Position numbers and translations under genes: made by a program. Positions 1 through 6,203 of a DNA stretch of 7,943 bases are shown here, in pieces (position 1 is the first letter of the stretch; each line of letters begins with the position of its first letter). The stretch is from Lachnospiraceae bacterium. Lineage in GTDB: Bacteria > Bacillota > Clostridia > Lachnospirales > Lachnospiraceae. The notes under the pieces are model-generated. The model saw only the letters and a program-made list of their open reading frames with translations, did no database searches and had not been told where the DNA came from. The stretch is from NCBI GenBank assembly GCA_900770225.1, contig CAAGJU010000231.1, positions 1-7,943 of the forward strand, in the 5' to 3' direction.

Positions 1-134
1 CGCTGACAGGCGTCGCACGTATGCTTCGAGCTTCCCTGCGGTCGCTCTCAGCAAGTGCTCATCGCTCTGTTGCGGGTGGAGGCATCTGTATTCTGCAGGA
101 TACAATATATGACAACTGACAGGAGGCATACTTT

Positions 135-1457
135 ATGGCACTGGATACACCGACACAGCTCAGAAACGAAACCATGTATTCCATTTTTGTAAGAAACTAC
201 AGCCCGGAGGGGAACTTTGAGGGCGTTCGCAGAGACCTCGACAGGATCAGAGAGCTGGGTACAGACATCATCTGGCTCATGCCCATTCAGCCATCGGGAA
301 AAATGCACCGGAAGGGCTCTCTCGGCTCGCCGTATGCGATTCAGGATTATCGGAAGATCAATCCGGAATACGGGACAATGGATGATTTTATACGGCTGAC
401 GGAAGATATTCACGCGCATGGCATGAAATGCATCATCGATGTCGTTTACAATCACACATCACCGGATTCCTGGCTGGCACAGAACCATCCTGAATGGTTC
501 TATCATAAGAAGGACGGCTCGCTCGGCAATCGCGTCGGCGACTGGTGGGATGTGGTTGATCTGGATTATACGCAGGCGGCGCTCTGGGATTATCAGATCG
601 ATACGCTGAAAATGTGGGCGAAATACGTGGACGGTTTCCGCTGTGATGTGGCGCCTCTCGTTCCGGTTGGCTTCTGGAAGAGAGCGAGAAAAGAGGTGGC
701 TGAGGTCCGTCCGGGTGCCATCTGGCTCGCTGAATCGGTCGATCCGGGTTTTATCCGGATGGCCCGTTCGCACGGCATGGAGTGTGCATCGGATGCGGAA
801 CTGTATCAGGCCTTTGATATCTGCTATGATTACGATATCTATGAGACCTTTTTCGGCGTGCTCACCGGTGAAAACACGCTGCAGGATTATGCGGACGCGG
901 TGAATCGGCAGGAAGTGATGTACCCCGGCAACTATGTGAAGCTACGCTGTCTGGAAAATCATGACCGCGTCCGTGCGGCATGGCTGATCCGCGATGAGAA
1001 AGCGCTGCGGGCATGGACGGCTTTCTGTGCTTTTCAGAAGGGTATCTTCATGATCTATGCCGGAGAGGAACAAGCTGTACGGCATAAGCCAACGCTTTTT
1101 GACCGCGATACGGTAGAATGGGACGCGCCGGAAAACATCGATCTGACTGACATGATCCGGCGGCTCACGGAGATCCGGAGGGATCCCGTTTTTGCGGACA
1201 GCAGCTATCAGGTTTCCGTCAAGGGAGACCATACGATTCTGGCTGTTCATACGGCCAATGCGCATGATCCGTCGGAGAAAACAGGCAGCAGGATCGTCGG
1301 TATTTTTAACACAAAGGGCGAACCTTCGGTGTTCTCCGTGCGGGATGAGATTCCGGACGGCGTGTATGAAAATCTGATCGACGGAAGCCGCGTGGAAGTG
1401 GAAGATATGGGAAGACTGGCCGTGGACGGCTCACCGGTTATTTTCCGCGTGGACTGA
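135..1457 (+). CDS. GH13 alpha-amylase-family glycoside hydrolase, cytosolic
   Basis: This 440-residue protein has the (beta/alpha)8 barrel signatures of glycoside hydrolase family 13, which cleave or transfer alpha-glucosidic bonds. Conserved regions appear in order: region I DVVYNH (102-107), region II GFRCDV with nucleophile Asp171, region III LAES with acid/base Glu200, and region IV ENHD with transition-state stabiliser Asp277. An early SPYAIxDY motif (65-72) is also typical. The segment between regions I and II is only about 60 residues, so domain B is short, and a small beta domain (about 345-440) ends the protein. There is no signal peptide, so it should act on imported or stored maltodextrins in the cytosol. 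The ATG at 135 is chosen because AGGAGG (121-126) sits 8 nt upstream. The catalytic triad is intact, so the family call is secure. Exact specificity (alpha-amylase, alpha-glucosidase or transglycosylase) cannot be read from the sequence. Confidence 0.93.
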   Translation: MALDTPTQLRNETMYSIFVRNYSPEGNFEGVRRDLDRIRELGTDIIWLMPIQPSGKMHRKGSLGSPYAIQDYRKINPEYGTMDDFIRLTEDIHAHGMKCIIDVVYNHTSPDSWLAQNHPEWFYHKKDGSLGNRVGDWWDVVDLDYTQAALWDYQIDTLKMWAKYVDGFRCDVAPLVPVGFWKRARKEVAEVRPGAIWLAESVDPGFIRMARSHGMECASDAELYQAFDICYDYDIYETFFGVLTGENTLQDYADAVNRQEVMYPGNYVKLRCLENHDRVRAAWLIRDEKALRAWTAFCAFQKGIFMIYAGEEQAVRHKPTLFDRDTVEWDAPENIDLTDMIRRLTEIRRDPVFADSSYQVSVKGDHTILAVHTANAHDPSEKTGSRIVGIFNTKGEPSVFSVRDEIPDGVYENLIDGSRVEVEDMGRLAVDGSPVIFRVD

Positions 1458-1666
1458 CGCAGGATATCGACATGTTTTGTTACAGAACCGCCAATAAAGA
1501 CGTTCGGGCGGACGAGGAAAACACGCATTGAGATAATCACTGCTGAATCAGTTTATCGGTTTACTGTTCCGTGAAATGAAAAGATCCGGTAATAAGCCTG
1601 AACAATGGGAACATGGATCCCTGATTGTCTGGCATGTATTCAAAATAAACGCAGGAGGAAAAAATT

Positions 1667-2230
1667 ATGGCAAGAGTATTCAGCTTCTGGGCCGACGGAC
1701 TTGAGGAAATTGAGGCACTGACGCCGGTGGATGTGCTCCGCAGAGCGGGCAACGAGGTGACGACGGTATCCATTATGGGACGGAAGACGATCCACGGATC
1801 GCATGGCATCGATGTGACGGCAGATCAGCTGTTTGAAGAGACGGATTTTTCGGACGGAGACCTGTTCATCCTTCCCGGCGGCGGTGAGGGCACGCAGAAT
1901 CTGTCGGCATGTCAGCCGCTCCGGGCCCTTCTGACGGAAAAATATCAGGCGGGCAAACAGGTCGCTGCCATCTGTGCGGCACCTTCCGTTTTCGGTTCAC
2001 TCGGCTTCGTAAAGGGCAGAAAAGCCGTTGTCTATCCGGGCATGGAGAAAACGCTGACGGGAGCAGAGGCACTGGACGTGCCGACAGTGACGGACGGCAA
2101 TGTGACGACCGGACATGGACCCGGCGCCTCCATGGATTTTGCCCTGGAGCTCGTGCGCGTCATCAATGGAGAAAAGGCTGCCGTAAAACTCAAAGAGCAG
2201 ATGGTATTTCAGCATGAAACCGTTGTCTGA
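1667..2230 (+). CDS. DJ-1/PfpI-family protein (class I glutamine amidotransferase-like fold)
   Basis: This 187-residue protein has the usual length of a single-domain DJ-1/YajL/ThiJ protein. The nucleophile elbow AAICAAP places reactive Cys103. The N-terminal ADGLEEIEALTPVDVLRRAG stretch supplies Glu16, equivalent to human DJ-1 Glu18, which tunes the cysteine. LPGGGEGTQNL (69-79) and GPGASMDFAL near the C-terminus complete the family pattern. The position of human His126 appears to be tyrosine (VYPGMEKTL), as judged by eye. Family members are variously described as chaperones, redox sensors or glyoxal/nucleotide deglycases; which applies here is not determinable. AGGAGG lies 8 nt before the ATG. 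The 3' end overlaps the HAD gene by 17 nt, which suggests co-transcription and translational coupling. No convincing promoter was seen in the 209-bp gap upstream. Confidence 0.93.
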   Translation: MARVFSFWADGLEEIEALTPVDVLRRAGNEVTTVSIMGRKTIHGSHGIDVTADQLFEETDFSDGDLFILPGGGEGTQNLSACQPLRALLTEKYQAGKQVAAICAAPSVFGSLGFVKGRKAVVYPGMEKTLTGAEALDVPTVTDGNVTTGHGPGASMDFALELVRVINGEKAAVKLKEQMVFQHETVV

Positions 2231-3014
2231 GCTGGAACGGATAAAAAAACGATGCGGTCAGCCTGATGCTGACAGAGCCGGGCGGACTGTTTCGATGCCT
2301 GCCGGGTGGCCCCGCGCGGTTATTTTTGACATGGACGGCCTGATGTACGCCACGGAACAGCAGATTCAGCGCGCGTGGGACGAGGTCGGACCGGAGATCG
2401 TCGGAAAGCCTCTGGGCAATGAGATTTATAACACCATGGGAATGAACCGCGCCCTGCGGGTGAAATATTTCTACGATACGTATGGGAGTGATTTCCCGTA
2501 CGAAAAATTTGAGAAAGCCTATAAGGCCTGTGTGGCTGACATGAAGCAGAGGGAAGGCATTCCGGTAAAACAGGGCCTTTTCCGGCTGCTGGCGTTTCTG
2601 TGCGAAGAGAGGATCCCGGCTGTTCTGGCAACGGGCTCCAGCAGCTTTCACACCTATGAGAACCTGGCACTCACGCGCACGCCGGATATTTTTCAATATG
2701 TGATCTGCGGGGATATGGTCAGAGCCGCCAAGCCGGATCCCTTTATCTACGAACTGAGCTGCCGGAAACTCGGCATGCAGCCGGAAGAGGTGCTGGTGCT
2801 GGAGGATTCCGTCAATGGTGTGTTGGCAGCGCATGCCGCGCACACGCCGGTGATCATGATTCCGGATCTGCAGAAGGGGCAGACCTCCGCGGTGGAAGAT
2901 CTGCCCCTTGCGATGATGGATTCTCTGGATGATGTGACGGATATGCTTATGGACGCTCAGCGAGCGGGATGTATTCGTGCACCTCGCAGATGTTCATATA
3001 GGCCGGACGAATGA
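2214..3014 (+). CDS. HAD-superfamily hydrolase, beta-phosphoglucomutase/phosphatase-like
   Basis: All four HAD motifs are visible. Motif I is FDMDG, with nucleophile Asp39 and acid/base Asp41. Motif II is ATGSS (139-143), motif III is Lys173 in AAKPDPF, and motif IV is LEDSVNG with Glu197-Asp198. The helical insert after motif I (about 45-120) is a C1 cap as in beta-phosphoglucomutase and the YcjU/Gs1 phosphatases, so the substrate is probably a small phosphorylated sugar or nucleotide. After motif I the usual DTE/DSE is ATE, a small departure. The start is uncertain. ATG 2214 overlaps the DJ-1 gene and has no good ribosome site, so coupling would be needed. ATG 2295 (Met28), just ahead of the conserved fold, also has only a weak GGGCGGA upstream. 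The last 22 residues are encoded opposite the citrate synthase 3' end and are basic and unlike a family tail, so the ORF probably extended by losing an earlier stop. Confidence 0.88.
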   Translation: MKPLSELERIKKRCGQPDADRAGRTVSMPAGWPRAVIFDMDGLMYATEQQIQRAWDEVGPEIVGKPLGNEIYNTMGMNRALRVKYFYDTYGSDFPYEKFEKAYKACVADMKQREGIPVKQGLFRLLAFLCEERIPAVLATGSSSFHTYENLALTRTPDIFQYVICGDMVRAAKPDPFIYELSCRKLGMQPEEVLVLEDSVNGVLAAHAAHTPVIMIPDLQKGQTSAVEDLPLAMMDSLDDVTDMLMDAQRAGCIRAPRRCSYRPDE

Positions 3015-4308
3015 TCTTGTCAACGTTGATCAGCTCTTCGAGGCGGTGAGCGCTCCAGCCGACGATCCTTGCGCAGGCGAAGATCGGCGTATACAGCTCA
3101 ACGGGAAGCCCCAGCATGCTGTAGACAAATCCGCTGTAAAAATCAACGTTGGCACTGACACCCTTGTAGATATGGCGCTCGTTGGCGATGACCTTCGGCG
3201 CCAGATCTTCTACCATGGTGTACAGACCCCAGTCGTCCTCGCGGCCTTTTTCTTTCGCGAGTTTTTCCACAAAGCTCTTGAAGATGACGGCACGGGGATC
3301 CGATATGGAATAAACCGCGTGTCCCATACCGTAGATCAGCCCCTTGTGGTCAAAGGCTTCTCCGTGCAGGAGCTTCCGCAGGTAGTCTTCTACTTCTTCT
3401 CTGTCCTTCGTATCCCTTACGTTCTCTTTCAGATCATCAAACATCCGCATGACCTTGATATTGGCGCCGCCGTGCTTCGGACCCTTGAGTGAACCGAGCG
3501 CCGCGGCGATCGTCGCATACGTATCGGTGCCGGAAGAGGTGACGACGTGCGTCGTGAAGGTCGAGTTGTTTCCGCCGCCATGCTCCATATGCAGAACAAG
3601 ACAGGTATCGAGAACTTTCGCTTCCAGCGGTGTGTACTTCTGGTCCGGGCGAAGCATGGAAAGAATGTTTTCGGCCGTGGACAGAGACGAAACCGGTTTG
3701 TGGATATACAGACTTTCATTGTTGTGATAGTAATCATAAGCCTGATAGCTGTAGACTGCCAGCATGGGAAAGATCGAGATCAGGTTTGTGCACTGGCGGA
3801 GAACATTCGGCAGAGAGATGTCATCGGCATTGTCGTCATAATAATAGAGCGTGAGCTCGGCGCGCGCGAGCGTGTTCATCATGTCCTTGCTTGAGGCTTT
3901 CATGATGACGTCGCGGACAAAATTTTTGGGCAGTTCTCTCTGATTGGCAAGCATTTGTGAAAATTCCGCAAGCTGCTTTTTATCGGGAAGCTGGCCGAAG
4001 AGCAGCAGGTAGGCTGTTTCATCAAAACCGAACCGGTTTTCGGAAGTGAAGCCGTTGACCAGATCGTTGATGTTGATGCCACGGTAATAGAGCCTGCCGG
4101 GGCAGGGGACCTTTTTCCCGTCGACCATCTCCCAGGAGACGATATTGGAAATATTCGTCAGACCGGCCCGTACACCCTGACCGTTGAGATCACGCAGGCC
4201 CTTTTTCACATCATATTTGGCATAGAGATCTTTGGGGATCTGGGTGTTTTCCGAACACTCCTCTGCAAGCGCCTCAATCTGTGGCGTCACCTGTGTAGCA
4301 AAACTCAT
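2947..4308 (-). CDS. gltA: Citrate synthase (Si-type GltA/PrpC superfamily)
   Basis: This 453-residue enzyme would condense oxaloacetate and acetyl-CoA to citrate in the cytosol, feeding 2-oxoglutarate and glutamate synthesis. The family's catalytic residues are present: His243 in LHMEHGGGNNSTF, His330 in GMGHAVYSISDPRA, and Asp389 in SANVDFYSGF. The GPKHGGAN loop (277-283) and the C-terminal ARIVGWSAHRLEE segment are also standard. It is about 25 residues longer than E. coli GltA and carries an N-terminal extension (about 1-50) seen in clostridial relatives. A 2-methylcitrate synthase activity cannot be excluded, because the two activities share these motifs. The ATG at 4308 is preceded by AAGGCGG 7 nt away. 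A sigma-A-like promoter lies about 95 nt upstream of the start codon. The gene converges on, and overlaps, the HAD gene by 68 nt. Confidence 0.95.
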   Translation of the reverse strand: MSFATQVTPQIEALAEECSENTQIPKDLYAKYDVKKGLRDLNGQGVRAGLTNISNIVSWEMVDGKKVPCPGRLYYRGININDLVNGFTSENRFGFDETAYLLLFGQLPDKKQLAEFSQMLANQRELPKNFVRDVIMKASSKDMMNTLARAELTLYYYDDNADDISLPNVLRQCTNLISIFPMLAVYSYQAYDYYHNNESLYIHKPVSSLSTAENILSMLRPDQKYTPLEAKVLDTCLVLHMEHGGGNNSTFTTHVVTSSGTDTYATIAAALGSLKGPKHGGANIKVMRMFDDLKENVRDTKDREEVEDYLRKLLHGEAFDHKGLIYGMGHAVYSISDPRAVIFKSFVEKLAKEKGREDDWGLYTMVEDLAPKVIANERHIYKGVSANVDFYSGFVYSMLGLPVELYTPIFACARIVGWSAHRLEELINVDKIIRPAYMNICEVHEYIPLAERP

Positions 4309-4401
4309 GTAAGCACCGCCTTTCTGTATTGTGTGCCGTGTCTGCCTGTATCCGGTTCAGCTACGGCGTCATCTGTATTTCCCCGGCAAACGATTAAGCT
4401 T

Positions 4402-4430
4402 ATAGTATCGTAACGGCTCTCTTTTGTAAA
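4402..4430 (-). promoter_or_regulatory. Sigma-A-type promoter for citrate synthase
   Basis: On the minus strand TTTACA (4430-4425) is followed by a 17-nt spacer and TACTAT (4407-4402), a good match to a vegetative promoter. Transcription would begin near 4395, giving a leader of about 87 nt before the citrate synthase ATG. I see no strong hairpin in that leader. The call rests on consensus match and position only. Confidence 0.6.
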
Positions 4431-4574
4431 TATAAAAGTGAACGATGGTCATTTTCAGAGCTGCTGTGCGTCTGAGAAATGAACATAATATGTGTTGGCT
4501 GACGATAATACAATGGTGAGAGAAAAAGAACAAATGAATTGTAACGTCTGTGTGTTGACGTTTAATACGATAAA

Positions 4575-4841
4575 ATCCGCGCGCCGAACCTTCGAACGGA
4601 CGTCGCAAACGTTACTTACGCAGCCAGCTCGGCCCAGGCTCCCTTACGTCACACGAAAGATTCCGCTTAGTGCTGCTGCATTCCTGCCCTGACACGGTTC
4701 ACGGATTTCCGTTGCGTAAGACCCGGACTTCAGCGCCGCTTACGTAAGGCAGCTTTACGATTAAAGCCCTCGGGTCCGGCATAGCCCCTGCTGTAGCGGA
4801 TTTCAGGTGCAGGGCGCCGCTGCTGCCCCGGCTGCGCGGAT
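4575..4841 (-). ncRNA. ffs: Signal recognition particle RNA, large type with Alu domain
   Basis: Read on the minus strand, this 267-nt segment matches the Bacillus/Clostridium SRP RNA (scRNA). The S-domain apex reads TGTCAGGGCAGGAATGCAGC: a GGAA tetraloop closed by GCA/TGC, with the asymmetric loop that binds Ffh. Downstream it has CCTGGGCCGAGCTGGCTGC and TAAGTAACG, as in B. subtilis. The 5' part carries GGCGCCCTGCACC and AATCCGCTACAGCAGGGGC, the Alu-domain sequence of long Gram-positive SRP RNAs. The two ends are set by a perfect 8-bp helix: ATCCGCGC at the 5' end (4841-4834, approximate start) pairs with GCGCGGAT at the 3' end (4582-4575). The RNA joins Ffh and FtsY in co-translational membrane targeting. 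A promoter sits at the right distance upstream. Exact ends are inferred from the terminal helix and may be off by a few bases. Confidence 0.95.
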
Positions 4842-4848
4842 AAAATTG

Positions 4849-4878
4849 AGTATACCTTATTCTGTGGCGCATTGTCAA
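4849..4878 (-). promoter_or_regulatory. Strong sigma-A promoter for SRP RNA
   Basis: The minus strand shows a perfect TTGACA (4878-4873), an 18-nt spacer, and TATACT (4854-4849). Transcription starting about 7-8 nt after the -10 box begins at the first base of the SRP RNA terminal helix, so promoter and RNA model support each other. A near-consensus promoter suits a highly expressed stable RNA. Confidence 0.85.
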
Positions 4879-4893
4879 TCGACCCGTTTTTTC

Positions 4894-4922
4894 TTGTGCT
4901 GAGATGCCAGATGTGAGATAAT
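4894..4922 (+). promoter_or_regulatory. Promoter for 6-phosphofructokinase
   Basis: TTGTGC (4894-4899), a 17-nt spacer and GATAAT (4917-4922) are preceded by TGA directly before the -10, so this looks like an extended -10 promoter with a weaker -35. Transcription would begin near 4929, leaving a leader of about 66 nt before the ATG at 4995. It lies back to back with the SRP RNA promoter, with only 15 bp between the two -35 boxes. Confidence 0.6.
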
Positions 4923-4947
4923 ATGCGGTGCAGATAAACGTCGGAAA

Positions 4948-4973
4948 GCTGTCATGATGCTGTCGTGATACAG
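4948..4973 (+). repeat. 11-bp tandem repeat forming a leader hairpin
   Basis: GCTGTCATGAT (4948-4958) is followed directly by GCTGTCGTGAT (4959-4969), one mismatch apart. The same DNA can fold: CTGTCATGA (4949-4957) pairs with TCGTG (4963-4967) and ACAG (4970-4973) around a TGCTG loop, with an AT bulge and one G-U pair. It lies between the likely transcription start and the ribosome binding site of pfkA. A regulatory role is inference; the repeat itself is plain in the sequence. Confidence 0.5.
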
Positions 4974-4975
4974 AC

Positions 4976-4984
4976 AGGAAAGGA
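4976..4984 (+). promoter_or_regulatory. Ribosome binding site that fixes the pfkA start
   Basis: AGGAAAGGA ends 10 nt before ATG 4995. It supports that ATG over the in-frame GTG at 4965, which falls inside the leader hairpin and would add ten residues not expected before the family's MLRIGMLTSGGD N-terminus. Confidence 0.8.
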
Positions 4985-4994
4985 CGGACTGGGT

Positions 4995-6074
4995 ATGTTA
5001 AGAATCGGAATGTTGACGAGTGGTGGTGACTGTCAGGCACTGAATGCCACGATGCGCGGTGTTGTCAAAGGACTCGCGAATAATGTCACGGATCTTGAGG
5101 TATATGGTTTCATGAACGGGTACAAGGGCCTGATCTACGGTGACTACCGCATGCTCACATCCCATGATTTTTCGGGAATTCTGACACGCGGCGGCACGAT
5201 TCTCGGTACGTCCCGTCAGCCGTTCAAGCTCATGCGTGAGCCGGATGCGAACGGACTCGACAAGGTCGAGGCCATGAAGCAGAACTACTACAAGCTGAAC
5301 CTCGACTGCCTGGTCATCCTGGGCGGCAACGGCACCCAGAAGACGGCCAATCTGCTCTCTGAGGAAGGGCTGAATATCATTCATCTTCCGAAGACGATCG
5401 ATAACGACATCTATGGCACGGATATGACGTTTGGTTTTTACAGTGCTGTCAATATCGCTTCCAATGCCATTGACTGTATCCACACGACAGCATCTTCTCA
5501 TAACCGTATTTTTATCGTGGAAGTTATGGGACATAAGGTAGGATGGCTGACGCTTTACTCCGGCATCGCTTCGGGCGCGGATGTCATTCTGATCCCGGAG
5601 ATCCCGTATGACATTGACAAGGTGGTGGATGCCATCAACAAGAGAAAGTCACGCGGCAGTAATTTTACCATTCTTGCCGTGGCGGAAGGCGCCATCCCGA
5701 AGGAGATCGCGGCACTGCCAAAGAAAGATATGAAGAAGGCTATGGATAAGATCCTTCAGAAATATCCGTCCATCTCCTATAAGATCGCAGAAGATCTGCA
5801 GGAGAAGACCGGTACGGAGATCCGTGTCACGGTACCCGGCCACATGCAGAGGGGCGGCGAGCCGTGTCCGTATGACAGAATCCTCTCCACGAGGATCGGT
5901 TCCGAGTGCGCGCAGCTCATCCTGGACAAGGAGTACGGCTATATGGTTGCTCTTGTGAACGGAAAGATCAAGAAAGTTCCGCTGAAGGATGTAGCCGGCA
6001 AGCTGAAGACGGTAGATCCGAAGTGTCAGGAAATCGCAGATGCCAAGAGAATGGGCATTTCGTTCGGCGACTGA
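4995..6074 (+). CDS. pfkA: 6-phosphofructokinase (group III, probably ATP-dependent)
   Basis: This 359-residue enzyme phosphorylates fructose 6-phosphate to fructose 1,6-bisphosphate, the committing step of glycolysis. Visible motifs are the N-terminal TSGGDCQALNA loop (8-18), GGTILGTSR (66-74), GGNGT (110-114), PKTIDND (132-138) with catalytic Asp136, EVMGHKVGW (176-184), and PGHMQRGGEPCPYDR (281-295). At the positions that separate phosphoryl donors (E. coli 104 and 124) it has Gly113 and Lys133. Asp plus Lys marks pyrophosphate enzymes, E. coli has Gly plus Gly, and the Gly/Lys pair is known from group III enzymes using ATP, so ATP is the likelier donor. It is longer than E. coli PfkA (320 residues), chiefly through an insert around 238-265 rich in lysine. 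Because it differs from classical PfkA, the usual PEP/ADP allostery should not be assumed. Confidence 0.93.
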   Translation: MLRIGMLTSGGDCQALNATMRGVVKGLANNVTDLEVYGFMNGYKGLIYGDYRMLTSHDFSGILTRGGTILGTSRQPFKLMREPDANGLDKVEAMKQNYYKLNLDCLVILGGNGTQKTANLLSEEGLNIIHLPKTIDNDIYGTDMTFGFYSAVNIASNAIDCIHTTASSHNRIFIVEVMGHKVGWLTLYSGIASGADVILIPEIPYDIDKVVDAINKRKSRGSNFTILAVAEGAIPKEIAALPKKDMKKAMDKILQKYPSISYKIAEDLQEKTGTEIRVTVPGHMQRGGEPCPYDRILSTRIGSECAQLILDKEYGYMVALVNGKIKKVPLKDVAGKLKTVDPKCQEIADAKRMGISFGD

Positions 6075-6100
6075 CGTTATCTCATTTTGAAAAAAATAAT
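6071..6100 (+). promoter_or_regulatory. Possible promoter for dnaX
   Basis: CTGACG (6071-6076), which includes the pfkA stop codon, is separated by 18 nt from AATAAT (6095-6100). The -10 is one base from consensus and the -35 is two off. It would start a transcript near 6107 that carries the hairpin at 6133-6164 in its leader. dnaX might instead be read through from pfkA. Confidence 0.4.
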
Positions 6101-6132
6101 GCGACCGGCTGTTGCATGACGGGCGTTCAGGG

Positions 6133-6164
6133 ACGGCGGAATCCGTGCTTACGGGTGCCGCCGT
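6133..6164 (+). terminator. Strong hairpin between pfkA and dnaX (terminator or leader structure)
   Basis: ACGGCGG (6133-6139) pairs with CCGCCGT (6158-6164). Inside, after an A-G mismatch, A-T, T-G and CCGT/ACGG continue the stem to a GCTT loop (6147-6150). Only TTT follows before GC-containing sequence, so it is a poor intrinsic terminator by the usual rule. It ends 27 nt before the dnaX Shine-Dalgarno. It could be a weak terminator for pfkA or an RNA structure that lowers dnaX expression. Confidence 0.5.
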
Positions 6165-6191
6165 TTGCGTACGGAAGACAGCAGGTCAAAG

Positions 6192-6199
6192 AGGAGAGG
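6192..6199 (+). promoter_or_regulatory. Ribosome binding site that fixes the dnaX TTG start
   Basis: AGGAGAGG precedes TTG 6204; its AGGAG core leaves a 7-nt gap. The protein from this TTG begins MSYQALYRKFRPQTFDEV, the standard DnaX N-terminus, so the upstream in-frame TTG at 6165, which overlaps the hairpin, is not the start. Confidence 0.85.
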
Positions 6200-6203
6200 A
6201 AAC

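Noticed and set aside
1..113. Open frame at the left edge and a TACAAT box near 100 as partial gene or amylase promoter
   Set aside because: The short translation has no recognisable content and the TACAAT has no -35 at proper spacing. An upstream gene could end at the TGA at 4-6, but two codons cannot show it.
1488..1557. Two hairpins after the amylase gene (CCGCC/GGCGG at 1488-1511; GATAA..ACTG/CAGT..TTATC at 1532-1557)
   Set aside because: Neither is followed by a T-tract; one has a 14-nt loop and the other a 2-nt bulge, so a terminator call is not supported.
2190..2843. 217-codon open frame on the minus strand opposite the DJ-1/HAD genes
   Set aside because: It lies antisense to a gene with clear HAD motifs, has no recognisable domain, and is a by-product of codon bias.
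2977..3492. 171-codon plus-strand open frame opposite citrate synthase
   Set aside because: It mirrors the conserved catalytic half of citrate synthase and has no recognisable domain.
4543..4562. AACGTC/GACGTT hairpin considered as SRP RNA terminator
   Set aside because: Six base pairs with an 8-nt loop, and the T-rich stretch on the minus strand starts too far beyond it; too weak to call.
4492..5040. Small open frames on both strands across the citrate synthase-pfkA gap
   Set aside because: They fall mostly on the SRP RNA gene and its promoter, and have no supported ribosome site or domain.
4998..5534. 178-codon minus-strand open frame opposite pfkA
   Set aside because: It is wholly antisense to the conserved phosphofructokinase core and shows no family motif of its own.
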